Part shown: positions 19,623 through 28,395 of the stretch, in pieces
Layout: each line of letters opens with the position of its first letter
How positions within the stretch are numbered: position 1 is the stretch's first letter
Notes under the pieces: model-generated
What the model was told of the DNA's origin: nothing
Database searches by the model: none
What the model saw: the letters and a program-made list of their open reading frames with translations, nothing else
Assembly (NCBI GenBank): GCA_016715815.1
Contig: JADJXN010000014.1
Span: 268,012-332,011 of the forward strand
Direction: 5' to 3'
DNA length: 64,000 bases
Origin: Oligoflexia bacterium
GTDB lineage: Bacteria; Bdellovibrionota; Bdellovibrionia; JABDDW01
Translations under genes and position numbers: made by a program

Positions 19623-20339
19623 ATTTTGGTCTTCACTAAATTCTTCAAGCAATACTGAATCAAAATTTACTACAAGAGGCATATTAATAATACCTCTAGC
19701 ATAACTAAGGGCTTCATCCTCAGGAGTTTTTCTGGGAATGTAACCTAAGGTAAGGTGGGGCACGTAGTTTTCCTCTTGCGTGTGGCCTTCGGGTAAAAAT
19801 TTTCTAAATTCGTCGTGCCATGTTTTAAGCTTTGTTGAACTCTCTTCATCAGGAATGAGCCATAAATATTTATCATTAACTATTTCAACAGATTTAAACG
19901 TAATTGTTTTAACAGAAGGAAGCTCATTGAAATTAAGTTTTTTAAGTAGTTCTCTTTGAATTTTATCTGCCGTCTCAGAAAATAAAACAGTTATGTGTGC
20001 TGGAATTTTTTTGCTTAACGGGTCAAAGCGTGCACGTACTTGTTCAATTGTTGAGGCCTGTTCTTTATTGGCTATAAGTAAAACATCTCTTTGAATAAAT
20101 GGAGGTGGGGTTTGGGGGCGTTGATGGTGTCCACCACGGTGACGTCTGTTTTTATTGCCACGTCTTTGGTTTTGGTTTGGGCCACTTTGTTGACTCTGTT
20201 GTCTTCTTTGTTGTGAGTTTTGCTTATTTTGCTCATTTGAGCGTTGATTTTGGTTTGGGCCACTTTGCCCTTGCTCTTGGTTGTTATTTTTATGCTTTTG
20301 ACGTGATGGGTGTTGACCTAACTGTCTTCTTTTAAACAT
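19587..20339 (-). CDS. 2H phosphoesterase (2'-5' RNA ligase-like) with Q/N-rich N-terminus
   Basis: The first about 95 residues are low complexity, rich in Q, N, R and K with repeated GPNQNQR units, and end in a proline stretch. The rest is a 2H domain with the two histidine motifs AHITVLF and PHLTLGY, as in 2'-5' RNA ligase/cyclic phosphodiesterases that act on RNA ends or cyclic nucleotides. The basic, disordered N-terminus could bind RNA or drive condensation. The gene converges on prc with a short overlap. Confidence 0.75.
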   Translation of the reverse strand: MFKRRQLGQHPSRQKHKNNNQEQGQSGPNQNQRSNEQNKQNSQQRRQQSQQSGPNQNQRRGNKNRRHRGGHHQRPQTPPPFIQRDVLLIANKEQASTIEQVRARFDPLSKKIPAHITVLFSETADKIQRELLKKLNFNELPSVKTITFKSVEIVNDKYLWLIPDEESSTKLKTWHDEFRKFLPEGHTQEENYVPHLTLGYIPRKTPEDEALSYARGIINMPLVVNFDSVLLEEFSEDQNSRQVDRLQITL

Positions 20340-20400
20340 GGGCTCATTTTGTATGAAATGGTGCTTTTAAGTCAAGCTAAACCCATGCTAAATAGGGTGG

Positions 20401-21300
20401 GTGCAAAAGAGATTTAAAAAAGTTTATATAGAAATAAGCAATGTTTGTAACTTTCAGTGTGAGTTTTGCCCTGAGGTTTTAAGAGATAAAAAGTTTATCA
20501 CCTATGAAAATTTGGAACATGTTTTAAGCCAAGTAGCTCCCTTAGCGGAAGAGGTTTGCTATCATTTAATGGGGGAGCCGCTTTTGCATGAAAAATTTTG
20601 CGAATTTATAAGCTTAGCTGAAAAATTAAATATCCCATTAAATATCACATCAAACGGGGCACTTCTTAATTTAAAAAACCAAGAGGCGCTTTTAAACAGT
20701 ACTATAAGGCAGGTTAATTTTTCATTGCATAGTTTTGAAGCCAACTTTCCTGAGAGTGATGTGAGAAGCTACTTAAAAAAGATATTTGCTTTTACCCGCC
20801 AAGCTTTATTGTTGCGCCCTGATTTATATATAAATTTTAGAATGTGGAATTTAAAACCTAATGAGCCGCAAAGCTTCATTTCTGAAACAGTATATAAAGA
20901 AATTAAAAATGAATTTGGTTACACTTTTAAAAATGTAGATGTAGCCTGGAGAAAAAGTAAAAAAATTACTGGCAGACTTTATTTGAATTTTGATTCACGC
21001 TTTGTGTGGCCATCAATGCATTTACCCATTGTGGGTCTAGAGGGCACTTGTTATGGTTTAAAATCTCACATTGGGATTTTGGCTGATGGCACTGTTGTAC
21101 CATGTTGTTTAGATAAAGAAGGGGTTATTAATCTTGGCAATATTTATGAAAGTAATTTAAGTGAAATTTTAAAATCACCCAGGGCTGAAGCAATTATGGG
21201 CGGTTTTCATAAAGGTTTAAGAGTTGAAGAGCTTTGTCAAAAATGCAGTTTTATTAATAGGTTTAAAGTGCCTAAGCAAGAGCAGTATGTACGCGCCTAA
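20401..21300 (+). CDS. Radical SAM protein with SPASM-like C-terminus
   Basis: A 299-residue radical SAM enzyme. The [4Fe-4S] cluster motif is CNFQCEFC (CxxxCxxC, about 16-23). The C-terminal half has further cysteines: GTCYG, VVPCCLD and ELCQKCSF, matching a SPASM-type auxiliary cluster region as in peptide- and protein-modifying enzymes. The target is not obvious and no precursor peptide gene is seen adjacent. The start is a GTG at 20,401. The end overlaps the convergent yebC gene by 29 bases. Confidence 0.8.
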   Translation: MQKRFKKVYIEISNVCNFQCEFCPEVLRDKKFITYENLEHVLSQVAPLAEEVCYHLMGEPLLHEKFCEFISLAEKLNIPLNITSNGALLNLKNQEALLNSTIRQVNFSLHSFEANFPESDVRSYLKKIFAFTRQALLLRPDLYINFRMWNLKPNEPQSFISETVYKEIKNEFGYTFKNVDVAWRKSKKITGRLYLNFDSRFVWPSMHLPIVGLEGTCYGLKSHIGILADGTVVPCCLDKEGVINLGNIYESNLSEILKSPRAEAIMGGFHKGLRVEELCQKCSFINRFKVPKQEQYVRA

Positions 21301-21976
21301 CATCATCATGTGCGCTTACTGCTTGAAGTAGCTCCACCACTTCTTTCTTTTTTGCATCTTCAAGTTTTGTTTGGTTTTTTGCTTCATAGGCAAATTCTGC
21401 TTTTGCTACACCCCAACCGCGTGAGGTGAGTGCTGTCTTTACTGAATCTAAATCTGTTGGGTCCGTATAGAAGCAGGCTAAATTTTTATCTAATTTTTCA
21501 ACATTTTGTGCATTCACTTCAATGGCTTCAGTTTCTAAATCCTCAGGGAGATTTTGATTAGTAGCTTCAACAATTCCAACTTTTTGAAACATCCAGGCAA
21601 CACTTCCTGGTTCTCCCAAATTCCCACTGTAATCTTTAAATAAAGATTTAAGTTCTGAAACAGTGCGGTTTCTATTATCTGTCAAAGCCTCAACCATTAC
21701 AGCTACACCGTGTGGAGCATAGCCCTCATACATGACATCTTCATAGTTAACACCTTCTAAAAGGCCTGCTCCTTTTTTTATGGCCTTTTCTATATTGTCT
21801 CGGGGCATGCTGGCAGCCCTTGCATCTTCAATGGCAGCTCGTAGGCGTGCATTTCCATCCGGGTCGGGGCCACCAAGGCGAGCGGCAACGGAAATCTCTT
21901 TTGAGAGTTTTGTAAATACGTTGCCTTTTTTTGCAGCTTGTTCGTCTTTATAGCCTTGTATCCAACCTCGACCCAT
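21272..21976 (-). CDS. yebC: YebC/PmpR-family DNA-binding regulator or translation factor
   Basis: A 234-residue member of the YebC family, with the typical lysine-rich N-terminus, SVAARLGGPDPDGNARLR (about 32-49), ASMPRDNIEKAIKKG and YEGYAPHGVA. Family members act as transcriptional regulators, and recent work links some to ribosome rescue at proline stretches (from recall). Length and motifs are normal. A GGAGATTC Shine-Dalgarno-like stretch precedes the ATG on the minus strand. Confidence 0.93.
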   Translation of the reverse strand: MGRGWIQGYKDEQAAKKGNVFTKLSKEISVAARLGGPDPDGNARLRAAIEDARAASMPRDNIEKAIKKGAGLLEGVNYEDVMYEGYAPHGVAVMVEALTDNRNRTVSELKSLFKDYSGNLGEPGSVAWMFQKVGIVEATNQNLPEDLETEAIEVNAQNVEKLDKNLACFYTDPTDLDSVKTALTSRGWGVAKAEFAYEAKNQTKLEDAKKKEVVELLQAVSAHDDVRRVHTALA

Positions 21977-22105
21977 AGAATCTCCTTCATTTTTTTTGGT
22001 TATAGCAGGGGCTTTTAATGGGTGGCAAGCTTAAATCTTGGTATTACTTTTGCTCTTTAAAAGGCCATTGAAATTAAAAGCAATACTAGATACTTAAAAG
22101 GGTTT

Positions 22106-22906
22106 ATGAGAGTACGTTTTTTGTTACTTCTGTTCATCATTTTACCACTATCAGTGCAGGCTGGTAGAGGCGATGAGATCATGTCAATCTTACTTAATAG
22201 AGGTAATACCTTTGAAGCCTCAACAGTGCCAGGAATTCTTAAGCTAATTATCAAAAAAAGTATGTCCGCTTCGTTTGATAGAACTCCTGAAATTGAAAAC
22301 CTGTATAGAAATCTTGAAATGTATGCACCTTTTAGTTTTAGCCACAGAAACATAGTTTTAGACAAACTTTTGGCACTAACACCTGAGGAGATAAAACACA
22401 TCAGAGTAGAGGATATTGTAAATTTAGTTGAAAGGGGCTGGAAATTAGCAGATATAAGTCAGCTTCAAAAACTAATAAATTTATTAAATAAGCCCTTTAG
22501 AGATGAGGCATTAAGAGCGATTGCAAAAATAATTTTAAAATTTGATAAAACCCATATTAAGTCTATTGAACTACTTTTGAATGCTGCTAAAAAAAATAAT
22601 TCCCTAGCTGTGCGTGCTACAAATGACTTGCTTACTACTTCTGAAAAAAACTGGGCAGAAAATAGAATTCTGGAGTTTGCAAAAGATGCCCAACTAAGCA
22701 GCCATATAGCAAGACTTCTAGTGCATGAAGAATATAATTCTATTCCTAGTGTTGAGATGGTAGAGGCCATAATAAAAAATTTGGGTGGGAATATAGCAGC
22801 AATAAAACTATTGTTATTCTACTTAGAAGATAAATTTCCTGAAACTCATACTGCCTACACGCAAAATCCCTGCGGAAGTTTATTAAAAGACATTCAAAAA
22901 CTGTGA
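22106..22906 (+). CDS. Secreted helical protein of unknown function
   Basis: A 266-residue protein with a signal peptide (ending LPLSVQA) and an almost entirely helical mature part with leucine-rich periodicity, which may form HEAT/ARM-like repeats. No catalytic motif is seen. Its end overlaps the mnmD-like gene on the other strand by 24 bases. The function is unknown. Confidence 0.6.
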   Translation: MRVRFLLLLFIILPLSVQAGRGDEIMSILLNRGNTFEASTVPGILKLIIKKSMSASFDRTPEIENLYRNLEMYAPFSFSHRNIVLDKLLALTPEEIKHIRVEDIVNLVERGWKLADISQLQKLINLLNKPFRDEALRAIAKIILKFDKTHIKSIELLLNAAKKNNSLAVRATNDLLTTSEKNWAENRILEFAKDAQLSSHIARLLVHEEYNSIPSVEMVEAIIKNLGGNIAAIKLLLFYLEDKFPETHTAYTQNPCGSLLKDIQKL

Positions 22907-23701
22907 GTGATTTGCTATTTTTAGGCCAAAGTTTTCTCTCTCAATTAAACTTATGTCAACAGGGTAACCACAGGAAGATCTTTGCCATTTCAAAGGCCAT
23001 TTGTTATTAAGGGGTAATTCTAATTCCTTAAAATTTGTTGAAGCCACTGTGGATTCTCGCTTCATGCCAAGGCCTAAACCATGTCCAACAAAAAATCCTG
23101 CATTTAAAAGGGCTGCTCTAATTCGTGTAGCTTGGCTGTAGGTAATTAGCGTGCACTGCTTATTCTTGCAAAGCTCAAAGTAACGGTTAAAAATACTCAC
23201 CCCCCAAAGGTTGGGGTTTAAAGCGGGGGAGTAAGGGTCATGAAATATTATGTCAGGTGCGGGATAATCCAGATTTATTGTTTTTGTTAAGTCTCCTTCA
23301 ATAATACGCCACTGCACAAAATTATCTTGATAAAACTTATTTTTTAAAAGCTGAGCAAGTAGATGTTTATGCCGTTCAATATGAGAAAATTGGTTTTTGT
23401 TTTGAAAAGCAAAGTCTAGAATTTCTAAATCAAACTCAAAGCTTAAAATGGTTAAGCTATTACTTTTAGCCTCCACTGCTGCTTCATAAGCGGCAATGCT
23501 ATTTGAAGCAGCCCCTAGGCCTATATCAAATACAACTTGTGGTTTAAGCCTTAGTTTTTCTTTTAGTTTGGATTGCTTAATATATATCTCTTGGGCTTCA
23601 TAAATAGGGCCTGCGGGGTGAAACTTTTCCTGTAAAACAAGGTCTCTGAGTGTGTTTTCACCGCTCAAAGTCTGAATAATTTCAAATCTAGGTTTTGCCA
23701 T
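22883..23701 (-). CDS. mnmD: MnmD-like tRNA U34 methyltransferase
   Basis: A SAM-dependent methyltransferase of the MnmC/MnmD (Methyltransf_30) family, which finishes mnm5U at the tRNA wobble position. Motifs: VVFDIGLGAASNSIA (SAM-binding), IIFHDPYSPALNPNLW, and a C-terminal FFVGHGLGLGMKRESTVAS. It lacks the oxidase domain of bifunctional MnmC. I prefer the ATG at 23,701 (MAKPRFEI) over the upstream ATG at 23,737, because the latter would leave one base to the divergent trhO gene and no room for promoters. Confidence 0.8.
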   Translation of the reverse strand: MAKPRFEIIQTLSGENTLRDLVLQEKFHPAGPIYEAQEIYIKQSKLKEKLRLKPQVVFDIGLGAASNSIAAYEAAVEAKSNSLTILSFEFDLEILDFAFQNKNQFSHIERHKHLLAQLLKNKFYQDNFVQWRIIEGDLTKTINLDYPAPDIIFHDPYSPALNPNLWGVSIFNRYFELCKNKQCTLITYSQATRIRAALLNAGFFVGHGLGLGMKRESTVASTNFKELELPLNNKWPLKWQRSSCGYPVDISLIERENFGLKIANHSQFLNVF

Positions 23702-23738
23702 TGCGCTCCGCTTATTATTTAGGCATATTACATACACT

Positions 23739-24470
23739 ATGTTTACCCATATTTCATTTTATAAATTTGTTGAGATAAATAACACCGAAGAGCTCAAAGC
23801 CAGTCTCAAAGACATGTGCATAAAATTTAATCTTAAGGGAACAATCTTACTAGCCTCTGAGGGCATTAATGGTATGCTTGCCGGTGAAAAAACCAATATT
23901 GATTTATTTATTTCAGAGCTTCAAAAAGATCAGCGCTTTGAAAGCGGTATTTTATATAAATTTAACACCACTGAAAATGCTCCTTTTAAGCGAATGCTTG
24001 TTAAAATTAAAAAAGAAATTCTTACTTTTAAAGAACCTCAAATAAAACCACACATAAAAACCGGAAAATATGTAAAGCCAACTCAGCTTCGTGACTGGCT
24101 TCGCAAAGGTGAGAACTTGGTGCTTCTTGACACACGCAATGATTATGAGGTGGAGTGTGGAACTTTTAAAGATGCCATAAACCCAAACATAAAATATTTC
24201 ACACATTTTAAAGATTACATTAATGCGCATGCAGGAGAACTTAAAGACAAAAAAGTAGTTGCCTTTTGTACAGGTGGAATTCGTTGTGAAAAGGCCACAG
24301 CTTACATGATGGAAAAAGGCATTGATGATGTTTATCAAATTGAAGGTGGGATTTTAAAATATCTTGAAGAAACTGGCGGGGAGTTTTGGCAGGGCGACTG
24401 TTTTGTGTTTGACCACCGCAGAGCCATAGATTGTGAGCTTCATGAAGTCCCGGCAGAGCGTAAAGTCTAA
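23739..24470 (+). CDS. trhO: tRNA uridine-34 hydroxylase (rhodanese-type)
   Basis: A 243-residue TrhO (YceA) enzyme, which hydroxylates uridine 34 of tRNA to ho5U using oxygen. It has the N-terminal ferredoxin-like domain with LLASEGINGMLAG and a C-terminal rhodanese domain with the catalytic loop AFCTGGIRCEKA (active cysteine about 179). It is divergent from the mnmD-like gene with 37 bases between starts, so two wobble-uridine modifiers share one promoter region. The 3' end overlaps the next methyltransferase gene. Confidence 0.92.
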   Translation: MFTHISFYKFVEINNTEELKASLKDMCIKFNLKGTILLASEGINGMLAGEKTNIDLFISELQKDQRFESGILYKFNTTENAPFKRMLVKIKKEILTFKEPQIKPHIKTGKYVKPTQLRDWLRKGENLVLLDTRNDYEVECGTFKDAINPNIKYFTHFKDYINAHAGELKDKKVVAFCTGGIRCEKATAYMMEKGIDDVYQIEGGILKYLEETGGEFWQGDCFVFDHRRAIDCELHEVPAERKV

Positions 24471-25266
24471 TAAAGTTAAATCTGAATTATTAACTGAGCA
24501 AAGTGTGGAGCTTTTAAAAGAGCTTCATTTATTAACTCCTGATGGGCACTTAAATGCAGATGCCAGGAGAAAACTTAAGCAAGTAAATCATCTTATTCAG
24601 CTTATTCAACCAGCATTAAATGATATTTTAGAGCGTCACCAAAATGTTCATGTGGTGGATGTGGGAGCGGGGAAATCTTATCTTGGTTTTATTTTATATG
24701 ATGTGTTTTTTAAAAAAAATAATCTATGCGAAGTAACTAGTATTGAAACGCGTGAGGATTTAACTAAAAAAGCAAAAGTCTTGAGCGAAAAGCTTGGCTT
24801 TAAAATGAATTTTTTAAATCTAAAAGTTGATGAAGCTAACCTTGATAAACGTGTGCATTTATTAACAGCACTGCATGCATGTGACACAGCAACTGATGAT
24901 GCCATTACAATGGGTATTAAAAATAATGCAGACTACATAGCCCTTGTTCCGTGTTGCCAGGCAGAGGTTGCAGAGCAGTTAAAGAGGATTAAAACTGCTG
25001 ATGTTATTAATGAGCTTTGGGCCCAAGGAATTCATAGGCGAGAGTTTGCAAGCCATTTAACCAATGTTATGCGTTGCCTTGTGTTAGAGACTTTTGGCTA
25101 CAATGTAACGGTAACTGAGCTTGTGGGGTGGGAGCATTCTTTAAAAAATGAATTTATCTTTGCAAAGCGAGTAAACAAAGAAAATAAACAAGCTAAAGAA
25201 AAGTTATTAAGCTTAATTGAAAAAATACCTATTAAACCAAAAGTTTTGTTACAATTAGGGCTGTGA
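24442..25266 (+). CDS. SAM-dependent methyltransferase (Methyltransf_32-like)
   Basis: A protein of about 274 residues with the SAM-binding motif VVDVGAGKSYLGFIL (about 73-87) and HLLTALHACDTATDDA and LVPCCQAE, which place it in the family PF13679 of putative RNA/protein methyltransferases. The LVPCCQ cysteines are typical of the family. It starts inside trhO (ATG at 24,442; a GTG at 24,433 is also possible) and overlaps rsmJ by four bases, so three RNA-related genes form one operon. Confidence 0.8.
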   Translation: MKSRQSVKSNKVKSELLTEQSVELLKELHLLTPDGHLNADARRKLKQVNHLIQLIQPALNDILERHQNVHVVDVGAGKSYLGFILYDVFFKKNNLCEVTSIETREDLTKKAKVLSEKLGFKMNFLNLKVDEANLDKRVHLLTALHACDTATDDAITMGIKNNADYIALVPCCQAEVAEQLKRIKTADVINELWAQGIHRREFASHLTNVMRCLVLETFGYNVTVTELVGWEHSLKNEFIFAKRVNKENKQAKEKLLSLIEKIPIKPKVLLQLGL

Positions 25267-25871
25267 AATACCACACTGATTTAATTGACGGAAAACTTCA
25301 GCTCGTGTTTGAAGACAAAAACTTCACTCCGTTGTTTGTTGACTTTGCTACGGGCTCAACCGGCTATCGTATTAGGCACCCTTCCTATGAGCTTATTTAT
25401 GCTGCTATTGGAAAAGCAAAAGGGCTTAAGGTTTTAGATGCTACTGCGGGGTGGGGGACCGATGCTTTTATTTTAGCTAATCTTGAATGTAAGGTAACAG
25501 CCCTTGAAAATAATGATATTGTTTTTAGGCTTTTGCAAGACGGCTTAAGGCGCGCCAGTGACGTGGCCACAAGAATACATTTGTTAAAGCAAGATTTTTT
25601 TGAATTTGCTAAAACTACATTTGAAAGCTTTGATGTCATTTACCTTGACCCTATGTTTGATGATGATGAAGACAAAACCGCTTTGCCTAAAAAAGAAATG
25701 CAGGTTTTAAAAGAATTAGTAGGTACTACTCAAGACGCACACAAATATCTTGAAGTTGCTTTAAATATGAAACCTAAAAGAGTGGTACTTAAACGCCCTT
25801 TGAAAGCACCACAAATATCAAACCCAAAGTTCTCAGTTGAGGGCTCCAGCATCCGTTTTGATATTTACTAA
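25263..25871 (+). CDS. rsmJ: 16S rRNA (guanine-1516-N2)-methyltransferase
   Basis: A 202-residue RsmJ (YhiQ) enzyme that methylates G1516 of 16S rRNA. Seen are VLDATAGWGTDAFILA (SAM-binding), LLQDGLRRA, VIYLDPMFDDD and LPKKEMQVLKELVG, all characteristic of the family, and a C-terminal KRVVLKRPLKAP. The start is GTG at 25,263, overlapping the upstream stop by four bases. A long inverted repeat follows directly. Confidence 0.92.
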   Translation: MKYHTDLIDGKLQLVFEDKNFTPLFVDFATGSTGYRIRHPSYELIYAAIGKAKGLKVLDATAGWGTDAFILANLECKVTALENNDIVFRLLQDGLRRASDVATRIHLLKQDFFEFAKTTFESFDVIYLDPMFDDDEDKTALPKKEMQVLKELVGTTQDAHKYLEVALNMKPKRVVLKRPLKAPQISNPKFSVEGSSIRFDIY

Positions 25872-25873
25872 AT

Positions 25874-25988
25874 GGTAGCAGGTAGTTTTTGGTAATTGTT
25901 ATGGTTATATTTTAGTTAATAAATGATTTATGCACAGTAGACACCAGAAGCAATATAAGCCAACAATTACCAAAAACTACCTGCTACC
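25874..25988. terminator. 27-bp perfect inverted repeat between convergent genes
   Basis: The arms 25,874-25,900 and 25,962-25,988 are perfectly complementary over 27 bases and enclose a 61-base AT-rich loop. The right arm is followed by TTTTT on the plus strand. The element lies exactly between the convergent rsmJ and dps genes, so it can act as a bidirectional terminator. The stem is longer and the loop larger than a usual intrinsic terminator. Confidence 0.7.
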
Positions 25989-25991
25989 TTT

Positions 25992-26462
25992 TTACTCAAG
26001 TAAGCTTCTAAGCATCCAAGCAGTTTTCTCATGTAGCTGCATTCTCTGGGTTAGTAAATCTGCAGTAGCTTCATCAGCAGCATCTTCAACTGCTTCAAAA
26101 ACTGAGCGTGCAGTTCTGACTACAGTTTCTTGGCCCTCAATAAGATCTTTAATCATGTCTTCTGCTTTAACATGGCCTACTTTTTCTTTAATAGAAGTTA
26201 GTTTGCTAAACTCAGAGTATGTGCCAGGGGCTGGAAAGCCTAAGGATCTAATTCTTTCAGCAATTAAATCTACAGCTAAAGCTAGCTCATTGTATTGGGT
26301 TTCAAACATTAAGTGCAGCGTTTGAAACATGGGGCCCGTAACATTCCAATGGTAATTATGAGTTTTTAAATAAAGTGTGTAGCTGTCAGATAATAATTTT
26401 GAAAGACCGCCTGCGATCATTTTTCTTTTTTCTTCTGGGATTCCGATGTCTATTTTTTGCAT
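25992..26462 (-). CDS. dps: Dps-family ferritin
   Basis: A 156-residue Dps protein: a cytoplasmic dodecamer that binds DNA and oxidises Fe2+ with hydrogen peroxide, protecting DNA. The ferroxidase-site residues are visible in THNYHWNVTGPMFQTLHLMF and in the following ELALAVDLIAERIRSLG segment, as expected. The N-terminus is short, lacking a long lysine tail. The Shine-Dalgarno AAGGAGA lies just after the 37-bp repeat that starts in the stop codon of the upstream MFS gene. Confidence 0.93.
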   Translation of the reverse strand: MQKIDIGIPEEKRKMIAGGLSKLLSDSYTLYLKTHNYHWNVTGPMFQTLHLMFETQYNELALAVDLIAERIRSLGFPAPGTYSEFSKLTSIKEKVGHVKAEDMIKDLIEGQETVVRTARSVFEAVEDAADEATADLLTQRMQLHEKTAWMLRSLLE

Positions 26463-26475
26463 ATAAATCTCCTTT

Positions 26476-26512
26476 TAACGCGCTATTGCTACCAAATTGG
26501 GGGGCGTACCTA
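26476..26512 (-). repeat. 37-bp intergenic repeat, copy 1
   Basis: Read on the minus strand this element starts with the TAG stop codon of the MFS gene and runs TAGGTACGCCCCCCAA, then five variable bases, then GGTAGCAATAGCGCGTTA. It matches 28,393-28,429 on the plus strand with two mismatches in 37. It ends just before the Shine-Dalgarno of dps. It is much more GC-rich than its surroundings. Confidence 0.8.
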
Positions 26513-27721
26513 TTCGGTGTAGTTGAGCTCTTTTGCAAAGCTCTCTTGCATACCATAAAGCGCTGTGAGAGAAATTGCAATAGTGGCCACACCTACAATT
26601 ATTGCACTTGTTTGAATGCCAAAACTTAGTCTAAAAAACTCAAAAGCCGTTGTAATTGGTATAACACTGCCACGAACAAAGTTGGGGGCTGTAGTTGTTA
26701 CAGTAGATCTTATGTTGGTGCCAAATTGTTCACTGGCGGAAGTTACAAAAATTGCCCAATAACCTGCGGCAAAACCAAGGCAGCCACAAATAAAATAATA
26801 CATAAATAAAGACTGACCGGCCCACATAAAATAAGACCAAACAAAAAACGCCAGCATAAAAATATAAATTGTAAAAACTTTTTTACGGCTTTTTAAAACT
26901 TGGCTTAGTAAACCACTACTAAGATCTCCTAATGCTAAACCAATGTAGCTATACATAACTGCCTTTCCAGCAGATGGAATGCTTGCCATTGAAAAAGATT
27001 TTCCAAACTCAGGGGAAAAAGTAATTAAAATACCAATGGTGTACCAAATAGGAACACCAACTAAAACAACGCGCAAGTATTTTAAAAGTGTTTTATAATT
27101 TAAAAATAAACTTAAAAAATCTCCCTTTTTAATTTTAGCACTGGCAATACGAGTAAACATTCCAGATTCTGCCACACCAACACGTAATGCTAAAAGTGTA
27201 AGACCCATCACACCGCCAACAATATAAGCTATTCTCCAACTAAAAAAATCTCCCACCAAAGCAGCAACCACTGCCCCTAAAACACCAACAGAGGCAATAA
27301 TGGTAGTGCCAAAGCCGCGGGATTTTTTATCCATTAATTCACAAACCAAAGTAATCCCGGCACCTAACTCACCGGCAAGGCCCAAGCCTGCTATAAATCT
27401 CCATACAGCATAGGCTTCAACAGAATTGACAAAAGCATTAGCAATGTTAGCTGCTGAGTATAAAAAAATTGAACCAAATAAAACTGATAAACGGCCCTTT
27501 TTATCTCCTAAAATTCCCCATAAAATACCGCCCAGTAAAAGACCTGCCATTTGGCAATTAATGAGTAAAACTCCCTTTTCTAAAAGGTGCTCTTCACTAA
27601 CACCAATACTTTTAAGGCTAGCTACGCGGACAATGCTAAACAAAAGTAGGTCATAGATATCAACAAAATAACCAAGTGCTGCAACAACAACCGCCATGGT
27701 GACAGTTTTTTTTGATCCCAT
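26510..27721 (-). CDS. MFS transporter, metabolite:proton symporter type
   Basis: A 403-residue major facilitator with about twelve membrane segments. The block GILGDKKGRLSVLFGS is the conserved loop between segments 2 and 3, and GELGAGITLVCELMD matches the sugar/organic-acid symporter branch. The substrate is unknown. Its TAG stop is the first three bases of the 37-bp repeat copy 1, after which dps follows on the same strand; read-through would make them one unit. Confidence 0.82.
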   Translation of the reverse strand: MGSKKTVTMAVVVAALGYFVDIYDLLLFSIVRVASLKSIGVSEEHLLEKGVLLINCQMAGLLLGGILWGILGDKKGRLSVLFGSIFLYSAANIANAFVNSVEAYAVWRFIAGLGLAGELGAGITLVCELMDKKSRGFGTTIIASVGVLGAVVAALVGDFFSWRIAYIVGGVMGLTLLALRVGVAESGMFTRIASAKIKKGDFLSLFLNYKTLLKYLRVVLVGVPIWYTIGILITFSPEFGKSFSMASIPSAGKAVMYSYIGLALGDLSSGLLSQVLKSRKKVFTIYIFMLAFFVWSYFMWAGQSLFMYYFICGCLGFAAGYWAIFVTSASEQFGTNIRSTVTTTAPNFVRGSVIPITTAFEFFRLSFGIQTSAIIVGVATIAISLTALYGMQESFAKELNYTE

Positions 27722-27903
27722 TTTGCCCCCAAAATTTTTATAAAAATCAGACTTAATACGAGATTTTTAATTAGTCCAGTTACTTTTTGGCCCCAAAAAC
27801 AGCAAAAAACGCTGGCACAGCAAGTGCTCTATCAAAGCTGAGTGAGGGTTAACAAAAGAAAAGCCTAAAGGCCAGAGGCCTCGGGCTAAACAAGGGAGGA
27901 ATA

Positions 27904-28395
27904 ATGAAACATCTTTTATTTGTAATGTCAGCACTTTTAGTTTTAGTAAGTATTAAAGCCGTTGCTCAACCGGTGACGTATCCATTTAAGCCGATTCGAA
28001 GACCGGTTCCAATCTTAATAAATCCGGCATTACAGCCAGTAGGTCAAATTTATATTAGAAACATTCGCTACAATGACCATTCAAGAAATTCGTGGATGAG
28101 TCCGCACCAATTAGTTGGTGGTCAGTTTGTAACAATTGGAATTAATTCTTTAAATTTACAACAAATTAGTAGAACTCATCAAATTAGAGTTGTGATCCAA
28201 GATGTAAACCGTCCACCAAATAGCTTTGGTGTCACTGTGTTTCAATTAGTAAATGTGCGTGTGGTTGGTAATACCTTGGTGGCACAAACACCGCCTTACC
28301 CAATTCTGCGCAATAAGAGCTATCACTTAACCGTGTTTGCTCTTGGTCCACAACCAATGCATTACGCTTACCCTGGAGTGCTTACCATCCACTAG
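27904..28395 (+). CDS. Secreted protein of unknown function
   Basis: A 163-residue protein with a signal peptide (ending SIKAVAQ) and a beta-rich mature part containing several proline-rich strands (RRPVPILINPALQPVG). No known family is recognised. A strong GGGAGGA Shine-Dalgarno and an imperfect GC-rich hairpin (about 27,865-27,892) precede it. The TAG stop is the first triplet of repeat copy 2. Confidence 0.7.
   Translation: MKHLLFVMSALLVLVSIKAVAQPVTYPFKPIRRPVPILINPALQPVGQIYIRNIRYNDHSRNSWMSPHQLVGGQFVTIGINSLNLQQISRTHQIRVVIQDVNRPPNSFGVTVFQLVNVRVVGNTLVAQTPPYPILRNKSYHLTVFALGPQPMHYAYPGVLTIH

Noticed and set aside
20099..20335. Plus-strand frame with valine/glycine/phenylalanine-rich product
   Set aside because: Antisense of the Q/N-rich tail of the 2H protein.
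26375..26629. Small frames across the 37-bp repeat
   Set aside because: They only share the translated repeat (YAPQ and GSNSAL) and overlap dps and MFS coding sequence.
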